A stretch of DNA of 40,409 bases from CAZCAC01 sp964496575 (lineage in GTDB: Bacteria > Planctomycetota > UBA1135 > GCA-002686595), in the NCBI GenBank assembly GCA_964496575.1, contig CAZCAC010000077.1, forward strand, positions 1-40,409. The letters run 5' to 3'. Below, piece by piece: positions 5,331-13,547 of the stretch. Under the pieces are notes generated by a model. It searched no databases. It worked only from the letters and a program-made list of their open reading frames with translations, and was not told where the DNA came from. Both the position numbers and the translations under genes were made by a program. Position 1 is the stretch's first letter; every line of letters starts with the position of its first letter.

Positions 5331-6869
5331 ATGGAAGAGACCCCCGACCAATTCGAGAGCTCACCCTGGATCCTGCTGGTCGACGACGAGTTGGCGGTGC
5401 TCGAAACGCTCGGGAGAGTCCTCTCCCGGCACTTCCGCGTGGTCTGCGCGAGGAGCGGCGAAGAGGGGCTCCTGGTGCTGCGTCAGGGCGAGGAGTTCGG
5501 CGTGGTGATCAGCGATCAGAACATGCCCGGAATCAGCGGGGTCGATTTCCTGGAGCAGGTCGGCCTGGAGTTCCCCGCGACCGTGCGGGTCATGCTCACC
5601 GGGCTCTGCGATCCCACCCTGGCGGCGGATGCGCTGCACCAGAGCGGGATCCGTCGCTTCCTGAGCAAGCCGTGTCCGCCGAGGGAGCTCATCCGCGCCG
5701 TCGAAAGCGCGATCGAGATGTACGAGGAGGAACAACGCTCCGCGATCGAGGTCGACGAGCTGGCGTTCTCGAACGAGTCCTTGATCGCCTTCAATAGCGC
5801 GTTGGAGGAGCGGGTCTCGCGCCAGCGGCGTTCGATGCACCTCCTGCACCACTTCGCGGTCGAGCTGAACCAGATTCAGGATCTCCAGGGGATCGCCCGG
5901 GCCTCGGCGCGCGCTGCCCACCGGATACTCAACGGACGAGGCGTGCACGTCCAGATCTGGGATCCCGAGGAAGTCACCGTCGAGCACAGCCTCGGACCGG
6001 AGATGTCCACCGAGATGCACTCGGAGCCCCTGACCACGAGCGGGGGTCAGGTGGGCGAGATCGTGATCGACGAGCTGGATTCCGCCCGGCGTCGGCTCAG
6101 GGGCAGCGAGCTCGACCTGCTGGCGGCGATCGCCTCGACGACGGCCGTGGCCGCACACAACGAGTTCCGGCGTCGCGAGCTCGACGACGCACAGTACGCG
6201 ACGATCGTCGCGCTGGCGCGGCTCTCCGAGCAACGCGACAACGAAACCGGCAAGCACCTCGATCGGGTCAGCCTGTACTGCCAGCTGATCGTCGAGAACC
6301 TGCGCCGTCGGGAGCTCCATGCCGACCTGATCACCGACGCCTACGTTCGCGACCTGATCCACTCCGCGCCACTCCACGACATCGGCAAGGTCGGCATCCC
6401 CGATTCGATCCTGCTCAAGCCGGGCAAGCTGACCTCCGGCGAGTGGGAGATCATGAAGACCCACGCCGAGCTCGGGGCGACCACGCTGCAGAGCGTGATC
6501 ACGGAGAATCGAGGCCAGAGCTACCTCGAGATGAGCCGGGACATCGCCTGGTGTCACCACGAGAAGTGGGACGGCAGCGGGTATCCGCGTCAGCTGAAAG
6601 GAGAGGAGATCCCCCTTTCCGCGCGAATCCTGGCCCTCGCCGACGTCTACGACGCGCTCACCTCGGTGCGCCCGTACAAAGACGCCTGGATGCACGAGGA
6701 AGCGCTGGCCTGGATCGTCGAGGGGCGCGGGGCGCACTTCGATCCGGACGTCGTCGATGCCTTCCACGACGCTCGCGACGAGGCGAACGAGATTCGGGCG
6801 AGCCTGGCCGACTGTCCCGATGAGGTCGAGCTGAAACCGATCCTCGGGCCGATTCGCAAGCGCGCCTGA
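5331..6869 (+). CDS. RpfG-like response regulator: REC - GAF-like - HD-GYP (c-di-GMP phosphodiesterase)
   Basis: 512 residues. The receiver domain spans about 12-130: acidic pair D18/D19, phosphoacceptor D62 in VVISDQNMPG, T90 and K113 (SKP). Residues 130-175 look like a helical linker and 175-285 like a degenerate GAF domain. The HD-GYP domain runs from ~290: HD at 349-350 (PLHDIGKVGIPD), HHEKWDGSGYP at 409-419 and LADVYDAL after it, all canonical, so hydrolysis of cyclic di-GMP is expected. The ATG at 5331 fits the start of the receiver domain, but there is no clear Shine-Dalgarno. The stop codon TGA is the first base group of an insertion-sequence end, so the last residues may have been altered by insertion. 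No kinase gene is adjacent. A link to the BMC operon 250 nt upstream is not shown. Confidence 0.93.
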   Translation: MEETPDQFESSPWILLVDDELAVLETLGRVLSRHFRVVCARSGEEGLLVLRQGEEFGVVISDQNMPGISGVDFLEQVGLEFPATVRVMLTGLCDPTLAADALHQSGIRRFLSKPCPPRELIRAVESAIEMYEEEQRSAIEVDELAFSNESLIAFNSALEERVSRQRRSMHLLHHFAVELNQIQDLQGIARASARAAHRILNGRGVHVQIWDPEEVTVEHSLGPEMSTEMHSEPLTTSGGQVGEIVIDELDSARRRLRGSELDLLAAIASTTAVAAHNEFRRRELDDAQYATIVALARLSEQRDNETGKHLDRVSLYCQLIVENLRRRELHADLITDAYVRDLIHSAPLHDIGKVGIPDSILLKPGKLTSGEWEIMKTHAELGATTLQSVITENRGQSYLEMSRDIAWCHHEKWDGSGYPRQLKGEEIPLSARILALADVYDALTSVRPYKDAWMHEEALAWIVEGRGAHFDPDVVDAFHDARDEANEIRASLADCPDEVELKPILGPIRKRA

Positions 6870-6893
6870 GCACTGGTCCCACTCATTGGACCC
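6867..6893 (+). repeat. Left terminal inverted repeat of the insertion sequence
   Basis: It matches the reverse complement of 8011-8037 at 19 of 27 positions, with mismatches concentrated in the centre. It contains both the stop codon of the response regulator (6867-6869) and the stop codon of the transposase (6883-6885, minus strand). Confidence 0.6.
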
Positions 6894-8036
6894 GACGCCC
6901 CGGAGGAGGACCCACCCTCCACCTGAGGAGATCCACCGGTCGCCATCGCCTGTCCACGAGCCCAATCGCCATTGCCGGCGTTCTCCCTCCTTTCTTCGCC
7001 TCGGCGTTGGTCATCGGTCGCACGTAGTTTCGGTAGCAGTTCCAGACCCACAAGTGCACCTGCAGCTGCACGCGATCCTTCGAGGCGGCCCAGGTCTGTC
7101 GAACCAGTCTCGAGATGCCGTCGCGCAGCATCGCCAGCGTGTGGTTGATCCGGAACAGCGGATTGCGAATGTCCCGCTTGCGCCTCGAGCTCACCGTCCG
7201 GTGCTCGAGTCGTTCCCCGAACAGCTTCCGCAGGCACGAGCCGTAGCTCTGCTTCTTGTCGGTCGTGACCCGCACCTCTCCCCTCGAGACGACGTTCTTC
7301 GCCAGGACCCCGAAGGTCCGCTGGATCGCTCGGGTCGAACCGGATCGACGACGCCCCTCCGACGCCTGAATCCGTTTCAAGCGCTCCTCTTCCGCCGGCG
7401 TTCTCGGCTTCCTGGGCGCCATGGGAGCGCATTCGGTGTGCATCACGAAACCGCTGCGCCGGTCGATCAGCACCGGGACGGTGACCGGCTTGAGCTTGCG
7501 GTCGGCCTCGTAGGTCTCGAGCTCATCCAGTGACCAATCTCCCTGGAGGCCACCGCGGAGGCGGCTTCGTCGCAGCTGCTCGGCGTGGAATCGGGCACAG
7601 TGATCCCCGAGCAGTGCCAGGCGCCGCTCGACCGTCTTGCGAGTGGTTTCGAGGGAGCGCCCGATCTGTCGCAGGGTGGTCTTGGCGACCAGGTGCTCGA
7701 AGACGCGGCTCGTCAGGTTCGGCTTCTTGAGCCGGTAGTCGAGGCGGAAGGACTGAGTGGAAAAGCGGCGCCTGCAGCCGAGGCACTCGAACCGCTGAAC
7801 ACGCCGGCCGTCGACCTTCCGCCTGAAGAAACCGCGACGCCGCCAGGGGAAGGGTGCGCGGCGGTGATGGACGCAGTCGTCGTATGGGCAGTACTCGGGC
7901 TCGAAGGCCATGGCCGAACCTCCTCTTGGACCTTGATCGGGCGGGGGTCGATCCCGCGACAGGTCAATGACGGCTGGCGGAGGCTTCGGTCACGGGGTTA
8001 GATCGAAATCGAGTCCAATCGAGGCGACCAGTACTC
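6868..8036 (-). mobile_element. Insertion sequence, ~1.17 kb, with imperfect terminal inverted repeats
   Basis: The transposase gene at 6883-7911 is flanked by related ends. The left end from 6868 reads GAGCACTGGTC and, after a variable 7 nt, ATTGGAC. The reverse complement of the right end (8011-8036) reads GAGTACTGGTC and, after the same spacing, ATTGGAC. That is 17 of 18 matches in the two conserved blocks. I find no convincing target-site duplication, so the insertion is old or the outer limits are off by a few bases. The left end overlaps the stop codon of the HD-GYP gene and the right end lies 18-20 nt before the MFS start codon. The family assignment is uncertain (IS1/IS1595-like transposase). 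Confidence 0.65.
6883..7911 (-). CDS. IS transposase with N-terminal zinc finger (IS1/IS1595-like)
   Basis: 342 residues, ATG start. A Cys4 zinc-finger-like head (C8, C13, C43, C46: YCPYDDC ... FECLGCRRRFS) is followed by a helix-turn-helix-like stretch (TTLRQIGRSLETTRKTVERR, about 94-113). The likely DDE nuclease part follows, with GDWSLDELETYEADRK, an inner TTDKKQSY and later Arg-rich helices. This layout is that of IS1/IS1595-type transposases. The exact family and the third catalytic residue are uncertain. The reading frame is intact over the whole length, so the element may still be active. The stop lies within the element's left terminal repeat. No passenger gene is present. Confidence 0.8.
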   Translation of the reverse strand: MAFEPEYCPYDDCVHHRRAPFPWRRRGFFRRKVDGRRVQRFECLGCRRRFSTQSFRLDYRLKKPNLTSRVFEHLVAKTTLRQIGRSLETTRKTVERRLALLGDHCARFHAEQLRRSRLRGGLQGDWSLDELETYEADRKLKPVTVPVLIDRRSGFVMHTECAPMAPRKPRTPAEEERLKRIQASEGRRRSGSTRAIQRTFGVLAKNVVSRGEVRVTTDKKQSYGSCLRKLFGERLEHRTVSSRRKRDIRNPLFRINHTLAMLRDGISRLVRQTWAASKDRVQLQVHLWVWNCYRNYVRPMTNAEAKKGGRTPAMAIGLVDRRWRPVDLLRWRVGPPPGRRVQ

Positions 8037-8037
8037 G
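8011..8037 (-). repeat. Right terminal inverted repeat of the insertion sequence
   Basis: It is the partner of 6867-6893, about 100 nt upstream of the transposase start and 18 nt upstream of the MFS start codon. The conserved blocks are GTCCAAT (8012-8018) and GACCAGTACTC (8026-8036). Confidence 0.6.
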
Positions 8038-8055
8038 TGTACCCTGGCGCGCTTC

Positions 8056-9324
8056 ATGGGCTCCTGGAAGCGCACCTACTGGGTCGTCTGGACCTCCAAC
8101 CTGATCACCGCGATCGGGATGATGAGCTTCTTGCCCTTCTTCCCCGGCCACCTGATGGGCATGGGGCTTGAGGACCCCGACGAGATCGCGGCCTGGACCG
8201 GGGTGATCTTCGGCGCGGCGCCGCTGGCCGCCTCGGTGATGACGCCGATCTGGGGAGCGCTGGGGGATCGCTTCGGCCGGCGGCTGATGACGGTCCGGGC
8301 GATGCTGGCGATCACCCTGTTCGTCGGCGCGATGTCCCTGGCCACGCAGCCGTGGCACCTGGTCGTCCTCCGGCTGGGCCAGGGTTTCTTCTCCGGCTTC
8401 ATCGCCCCCAGCATCACGCTGGTCAGCGTGATCGCGCCGCCCGATCGGCAGGGGGAGATCGCCGGGTCGCTGCAGACGGCGCTGGCGATCGGCGCCGTGC
8501 TGGGCCCCCTGATCGGAGGGCTGGTCGGACCCGCCGTGGGGCTGGAGTGGATCTTCCTCGGCATCGCAGTGGCCAGCTCCTCGAGCGCGGCGCTGGTCTG
8601 GTTCTTCGCCCGGGAGGACTCCGGCCAGCGACAGTCGGTCACCGGTGGAATCTCCCCGGCGGCGGTGCTGCGGTCGAGCCTGGCGGACCTCGGGGCGGTG
8701 TGGTCGCACGCTCGCCTGCGCAGCGCGCTCTTTCTCGTCTTCTGGATGATCCTGGCGGCGGGGGCGACCAACCCGCTGATGCAGCTCTACGTCGAGGAGC
8801 TGGGGACGCCGCCAGGGGAGAGTGAACGATGGACCGGTTACCTCGCCAGCGCGATGGCCATTGTACACATCCTGGCCATGCCGCTGTGGGGGAGGTACGG
8901 GGACCGGCGCGGGTACCGCCGAGCCCTCGGCCGGTGTGCGATCGCCGGCGTAGCGGCGCTCTTCTTGCACGCGCTGGCCCCCGGCCTGCTGGTGCTCTTC
9001 GGAGCGCGCGTGCTGCTCGGCGCGGCGCTGGCCGGTTCGACGCCGCTCGCCTACGGCCTGGCAGCGACCGAGATCCCGGTCGAGCGGCGGGGCGGGGCGA
9101 TGGGAGCGGTCTTCAGCGCGCGGACGCTGGGGATCTCCATCTCCGCAGTGCTCGGCGGAATCCTCAGCGGCTGGCTCGGCCTGCGGGGACTGTTCATCGT
9201 CGGCGCCGTGCTGCTGGGGCTCACGTCGCTGTACGCGCAGCTCTCCCGCCGCGGGAGCTCCGGTCCGCCGCGCGCCGGCGAGGACGATCCCCCGCGGCCG
9301 GAGGATCAGCTGCCGATCGTCTGA
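8056..9324 (+). CDS. MFS transporter, drug/proton antiporter (DHA1) type
   Basis: 422 residues with about 12 hydrophobic segments in two halves. Motif A is clear in loop 2-3 (WGALGDRFGRRL, 66-77) and a second version lies mid-protein (WGRYGDRRGYRRAL). The GAVLGPLIGG segment in helix 5 is motif C, the antiporter signature. It is closest in style to MdtG/Bcr-type multidrug efflux proteins of the inner membrane; the substrate cannot be read. The hydrophilic tail is rich in Gly/Pro/Asp. The start ATG lies 18 nt after the insertion sequence's right end with no Shine-Dalgarno, so the original promoter was probably displaced. The 3' end overlaps the converging TPR gene by 19 nt. Confidence 0.93.
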   Translation: MGSWKRTYWVVWTSNLITAIGMMSFLPFFPGHLMGMGLEDPDEIAAWTGVIFGAAPLAASVMTPIWGALGDRFGRRLMTVRAMLAITLFVGAMSLATQPWHLVVLRLGQGFFSGFIAPSITLVSVIAPPDRQGEIAGSLQTALAIGAVLGPLIGGLVGPAVGLEWIFLGIAVASSSSAALVWFFAREDSGQRQSVTGGISPAAVLRSSLADLGAVWSHARLRSALFLVFWMILAAGATNPLMQLYVEELGTPPGESERWTGYLASAMAIVHILAMPLWGRYGDRRGYRRALGRCAIAGVAALFLHALAPGLLVLFGARVLLGAALAGSTPLAYGLAATEIPVERRGGAMGAVFSARTLGISISAVLGGILSGWLGLRGLFIVGAVLLGLTSLYAQLSRRGSSGPPRAGEDDPPRPEDQLPIV

Positions 9325-11027
9325 CCGTCGCCGGCCGCCTCGCGCTCCTTCCGCTCGCGCTCTTTCTTCTCGCGGCGCTCGAGCAGCCGCTCGAGCTGCC
9401 GGCTGTTGTTCTGGCTGTCGCGCCGCGCGATCGAGTAGAGGTCACGAATCTCGGGAGTCAGGTCGGTGCGCTCCAGCTCCTCCACGGCGCGTTCGTGGGA
9501 GCGCCTGTACATCGCCAGCGCGCGCGCGAGGTCGCGGTCCAGGTTGTAGTGGAGGACCACCGCGGTGTCGTTCAGGAGCGCCGGGTTGTCGGGTTCCAGG
9601 GCCAGGGCGGTCTCGTAGCCGACCAGCGCCTTCTCGTAGTACCCGCCGCGCCGCTCCTGATCCGCCGCCACCTCGCTCTTCTGCAGGACGTCCCCCGCGT
9701 CGCGGTAGAACAGCCCCGTGTTGTTCCAGTAGCGCGTCGTGTCCGGGGACGCGGTGGCCTGAGCCCCGCTCAGCAGGGCGGCCTCGACCAGTCGCCCGCC
9801 GGCGACGCAGTGGCCGACCAGTCCGTCGATGATGGAGAGGTGGAACGCTGGGCTGCCGTTGATCGAGGAGACGAGGCTGCTGGAGTCGAGCTGGTAGTTC
9901 TCGATAACCGAGTCGACCGCCGCGTCGAGCTCCTCCAGGTGGAAGCTGCACAGGCCGGTGTACCAGAGGCAGTTGGCGTACGCGGGCCACTTGGAGTACG
10001 CGTTCTGGAACGCGGTCCTGGCGGCGGCGTACTCCTTGCTGGAGAAGCGCGCCCAGCCCAGCCACCACAGGAGCGTCGCGTCGGCCTGCGTCTCCTCGCC
10101 CCGATGGCATCGCGCGAAGTTGTTCGCGCCCTCCTCGAGGGTCGGCAGGAGCTTCTCCTGACCGAGGCTGCCGAGCAACTGGGCGTAGTCGACCGCCGAC
10201 GGAGCCCAGCCCATGGCGACCGCGTACTGAGCAGCGGCCTCGTCGATGCGGGCCTTCCAGACCAGCGCATCGGCGCATTTCTTGTGCGCGCGAGCCAGCC
10301 GGCCCTGCGCCACGGGCTCATCCGGCCGACCCTCCGCCACGGCCGCCCGGGTGAAGGCGTCGAAGGCCGTCTGCCAGTGCGCGTCCGCCTCTTCCTTTCT
10401 CGCCTCGTCGGCGTTCGCGACGACGAACTGCGAGAAGGCGACCTCGCCGAGCATCATCGCCGCTGCCGCGCCACCCCCGGGGCGCGCGACGGCGCGCTCG
10501 GCCGCGGACCGCGCGAGCTCCAGCTGCTGGGAGTTCCAGGCCGCTTCCGCCAGCGGGAGGAACGCGTCGCCGTACTTCTCGGCATCGGCCTTCGTCGACG
10601 ACTGCAGGTAGGTGACAGCGTCGCCGTAGTGCATGCCGATCATGGCGCCGCCGACGCCCTCGCGGAGGTACTTGCGCGCCTTGTAGACGAAGGCCAGGCC
10701 GTACAGGTAGTCGAGGTCGGGCCCCTCGACGCCACTCCCCGCGAGGTCGTCGGTCATGTTGAGCGCGTCGTTGAGATACTCGGTCTCGATCATCGCGCGG
10801 ATCAGCCACATTCGCGTGCGCAGAGCGCCGCCGTCCTTGGCGTCGGCTTCCTCCAGCACGGCGCGCGCCTCGACGCCCTTGCCCTCCGCGATCAGGGCGC
10901 GGCCGCGACGGACCAGGTCGACCACCTCGCCTTCCTGCGCGATGGAGGGATTCGCGCAAGTCGGAGTGGGAGTGAGCGTCGAGAAGGAGATGGAGAGGGC
11001 GACGAGGGTGGAGAAGAGAGGATTCAT
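9306..11027 (-). CDS. Exported TPR-repeat protein
   Basis: 573 residues from the ATG at 11027, which gives a signal peptide (MNPLFSTLVALSISFSTLTP, then TPTCANPS); a TTG start 30 nt upstream is also possible. The rest is helical TPR-like repeats, for example ALVGYETALALEPDNPALLN (near the C-terminus) and AIDEA/QYAVAMGW stretches. A charged Arg/Glu-rich tail (LERLLERREKKERERKEREA) resembles a coiled coil. It probably works in the periplasm or at the outer membrane as a scaffold, but no specific partner is evident. It is second in a minus-strand pair, 26 nt after the gene at 11054-13189, with which it shares the TPR architecture. Both look like products of an old duplication followed by divergence. 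Confidence 0.8.
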   Translation of the reverse strand: MNPLFSTLVALSISFSTLTPTPTCANPSIAQEGEVVDLVRRGRALIAEGKGVEARAVLEEADAKDGGALRTRMWLIRAMIETEYLNDALNMTDDLAGSGVEGPDLDYLYGLAFVYKARKYLREGVGGAMIGMHYGDAVTYLQSSTKADAEKYGDAFLPLAEAAWNSQQLELARSAAERAVARPGGGAAAAMMLGEVAFSQFVVANADEARKEEADAHWQTAFDAFTRAAVAEGRPDEPVAQGRLARAHKKCADALVWKARIDEAAAQYAVAMGWAPSAVDYAQLLGSLGQEKLLPTLEEGANNFARCHRGEETQADATLLWWLGWARFSSKEYAAARTAFQNAYSKWPAYANCLWYTGLCSFHLEELDAAVDSVIENYQLDSSSLVSSINGSPAFHLSIIDGLVGHCVAGGRLVEAALLSGAQATASPDTTRYWNNTGLFYRDAGDVLQKSEVAADQERRGGYYEKALVGYETALALEPDNPALLNDTAVVLHYNLDRDLARALAMYRRSHERAVEELERTDLTPEIRDLYSIARRDSQNNSRQLERLLERREKKERERKEREAAGDGQTIGS

Positions 11028-11053
11028 CGATGGTGGGGGGAAAGAAAGGGGGA

Positions 11054-13189
11054 TCAATCAGCGGAGAATAGCTCCTGCCGGGCGGTCAGCCTGTCGCGGA
11101 CCCGCTCAAGCTCAAGGTCCTTCCAGTAGAACGCGCGCTGGACCAGCGCAGGGTCGAGCTCTCCGGCCAGGATCATCTCGCACAGGGGGAGATACATGTC
11201 GGAAACCGCCCTCCGCGGGGCACGCTCGTACTCGAAGCTCTTCTCGAAGTGGGGCTTCGCGGCGGCCGCGTCGCCGTCGATCGTCAGGGCGATCACACCG
11301 AGGTTCTGATAGGCGTCGCCGACCGCCTCGCGGGTCATCGTCCGCTGCTCCTCGTCTTCGATCCCGGCTTCGAGCTGGGGCAAACCGACGGCGATCGACT
11401 TCTCGAAGTAGTCGCGGGCGACGTCGAGGTCGCGCTGTAGGTAGTAGGCGAGGATCAGCCCGGTGTCGTTGATCACGCGCGCGTCGTCGGGGGAGAGCTC
11501 GGCGGCGACCACGTAGGCGGCGTAGCTCTTCTCCGCGTGCTCGACCGCCGCGGCGAAGGAGGCCTTGGCGACCGCCTCGTCGGGAGGGCTGGCGGTCAGC
11601 GCGGAGAGGCCCCGGATCTCGTGGCCCAAGGTGCCTGCGTCGCGGTTGAAGTACCCGGCGTTGTTGGCGAAGGTCGGATTCTCGGGGTCGTAGGCGAAGA
11701 GCTCGTCAGCGATCGCCGCAGCCTTCAGCAGGCTAGGGAAGCGCTCCTCGAAGGGAATGGGGCTTTCGGCCACGTTGCCCTGGCCGTCCTTCCAGACCTC
11801 GACCACCTCGTTCATCCAGTGCTTGTTGTACTCCCCGACGAGGAACTCGAGCGAGGTCATCCCCGACCACAGGCGGCCGGGGTCCTCCCAGCGCATCCCG
11901 CCGGGAAGCAGCTCCTCCATCGAGCGGAATGCGTCGGCGGCGCCGTCGAGATCACCCGCGTTGTAGAGACACCAGCCGTAGCCGTCGCGCGAGGTCACCT
12001 CGTAGCCGAGGCACGCGTCGCGGTAGGCCGCGTCGAGCTCACGGGCGCGGCCGAAGAGACCCTCCGCCCGGCGGAAGCCGTCGCGCTGGTCGTTCTTCTC
12101 CTCCAGGAGCTTCGCCATCGAAGATTCGTAGGTGGCGCGGCCGAGGTTCCAGTGACCGATGGCGAGGTCGGGGTGGCCGGCGACGAACTCCTCGTAGACG
12201 GTGACCACCTCGTCCCACCCGCCGATCTGGTTCAGGATCCGCACCAGCGCGTCGTGCAGCGTGACGTCCGCGGGATTGAGCTGCAGCCCGCGCTGCGCCG
12301 CGTCGCGCGCCTCTTCCGGTCGAGACTCCCACTGGTAGAGATTGGCCAGCTGATTCCACGCCCAGGTATCGGTGGGGGTGGTGCCGATCATCGCCTCGAT
12401 CGCGGTGCGCGTCTCCTCGAACAGACCGGCCCGGCGCGTCTCCGCCAGCACGCCGTTGACCGACGCCGTGTAAGCGGCGAAGCGGACCTCGACGTCGGTT
12501 CGCGCCGGCGGCGTATCGAAGCAGGGAACGAAGGGAGACTCGGGGTCCATCGAGGCGATCCCTTCGCGCAGGTCGATCAGCGCGCGGTCCAGGTCGCCGC
12601 CCCGTCCACTCTGGAAGTGAACCATCCACCCCGCTCGCGCCGCGCCCACCAGCGCCTCGGGGAGCTCCTCGCCAGCGGCGAGGAACGCCTCGCGCGCGTC
12701 CTCGAACATGATCGGATTCCGGTCCTCGCTCCCCATCCGGAGGAGGCACTCGCCGCGCAGGAACGAGACCTCTCCATCGCCTGGAGCGATCCGGAGCGCC
12801 TCGTCGAGCGGCAGCATCGCCCCGCGCGGGTCTCCGGCCAGGAGCCGTTCACGCGCGGCGGCGAGCTTCCCGGGAAGCACCGCGTCGCTGACCTCCCCGC
12901 GCAGCCGGCGCACCCGGCGGTCCTCCGGCCGGACCTCCAGCGCGTACTCGAGCTTCTCCCACGCCGCCCCCGGGCGCCCGGCCTCGAGCTCGGCGCGCGC
13001 GCCCTCCAGCACCTGGTTCACCTCCACCTTCGCGCAGAAATCCCGGGCCTTGGCCCAGTCTCCGGCCTCGATCGCGGCGATCGCGATCGCCTCGGGGGAA
13101 TCCTCGGGGTGAGGGGCCTCCGCCTCCTCGGTGGAGGTGCAGGCGAGGCTCAGCGCGAGAGGCAGGGCGATCCAGCGGTTCGAGGGCAT
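11054..13189 (-). CDS. Large TPR-repeat lipoprotein
   Basis: 711 residues. The N-terminus MPSNRWIALPLALSLACTST has a lipobox (SLAC, Cys17), followed by an acidic linker (EEAEAPHPEDSPEA). The remainder is many tetratricopeptide-like helical hairpins, for example NQLANLYQWESRPEEARDAA, GLQLNPADVTLHDALVRILN and YNAGDLDGAADAFRSMEELL. Repeats with an 'x-LxPxD' turn recur through the length. A lipid anchor plus TPR suggests a protein-interaction scaffold facing the periplasm. It is the first gene of the minus-strand pair and diverges from the Ig-like lipoprotein at 13548. The substrate or partner is unknown. Confidence 0.85.
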   Translation of the reverse strand: MPSNRWIALPLALSLACTSTEEAEAPHPEDSPEAIAIAAIEAGDWAKARDFCAKVEVNQVLEGARAELEAGRPGAAWEKLEYALEVRPEDRRVRRLRGEVSDAVLPGKLAAARERLLAGDPRGAMLPLDEALRIAPGDGEVSFLRGECLLRMGSEDRNPIMFEDAREAFLAAGEELPEALVGAARAGWMVHFQSGRGGDLDRALIDLREGIASMDPESPFVPCFDTPPARTDVEVRFAAYTASVNGVLAETRRAGLFEETRTAIEAMIGTTPTDTWAWNQLANLYQWESRPEEARDAAQRGLQLNPADVTLHDALVRILNQIGGWDEVVTVYEEFVAGHPDLAIGHWNLGRATYESSMAKLLEEKNDQRDGFRRAEGLFGRARELDAAYRDACLGYEVTSRDGYGWCLYNAGDLDGAADAFRSMEELLPGGMRWEDPGRLWSGMTSLEFLVGEYNKHWMNEVVEVWKDGQGNVAESPIPFEERFPSLLKAAAIADELFAYDPENPTFANNAGYFNRDAGTLGHEIRGLSALTASPPDEAVAKASFAAAVEHAEKSYAAYVVAAELSPDDARVINDTGLILAYYLQRDLDVARDYFEKSIAVGLPQLEAGIEDEEQRTMTREAVGDAYQNLGVIALTIDGDAAAAKPHFEKSFEYERAPRRAVSDMYLPLCEMILAGELDPALVQRAFYWKDLELERVRDRLTARQELFSAD

Positions 13190-13547
13190 GGGGCTAGCGG
13201 GGGCGAGGGGAGATGAACACGGGCAACGGGGAGGGGAGGGAGCGGGCCACCCTGCAGGCGGCCCATGAGTCTGCGGATTCTAACCGCCCACCGATTGGAG
13301 GCACCATCGGCCGCCGCGCCCCCGAAAAATCCCCCAGGGGGGCGCGTGGCCCGCTCAGGTCCCTTAGACCGTCAGGGCGCCCGGAGTCACACTTTTCCCG
13401 CGCCTCCCTTCCACCAACGCGGGCTTCCGGGAAGATGGGGGCTGAAACCGCGTCCCTAGGATCTACCAGGAGCTCCTCGCGCCTCCGTCAGGTCTCCGGA
13501 GGCGGGTGCTCAGGTCTCGTCAGCGTGTCCCGGTGGGTATCTCTTCC
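13190..13547. promoter_or_regulatory. Divergent intergenic region between TPR lipoprotein and Ig-like lipoprotein
   Basis: 358 nt between two genes that read away from each other, so it must hold both promoters, but I cannot pick convincing -35/-10 pairs. It contains a perfect 8-bp inverted repeat, GCGCCCCC (13316-13323) and GGGGGCGC (13338-13345), around GAAAAATCCCCCAG. No gene is supported here. Confidence 0.4.

Noticed and set aside
6860..8045. Target-site duplication around the insertion sequence
   Set aside because: The flanks (GCGCGCC on the left, TGTACCC on the right) do not match for any length from 2 to 9.
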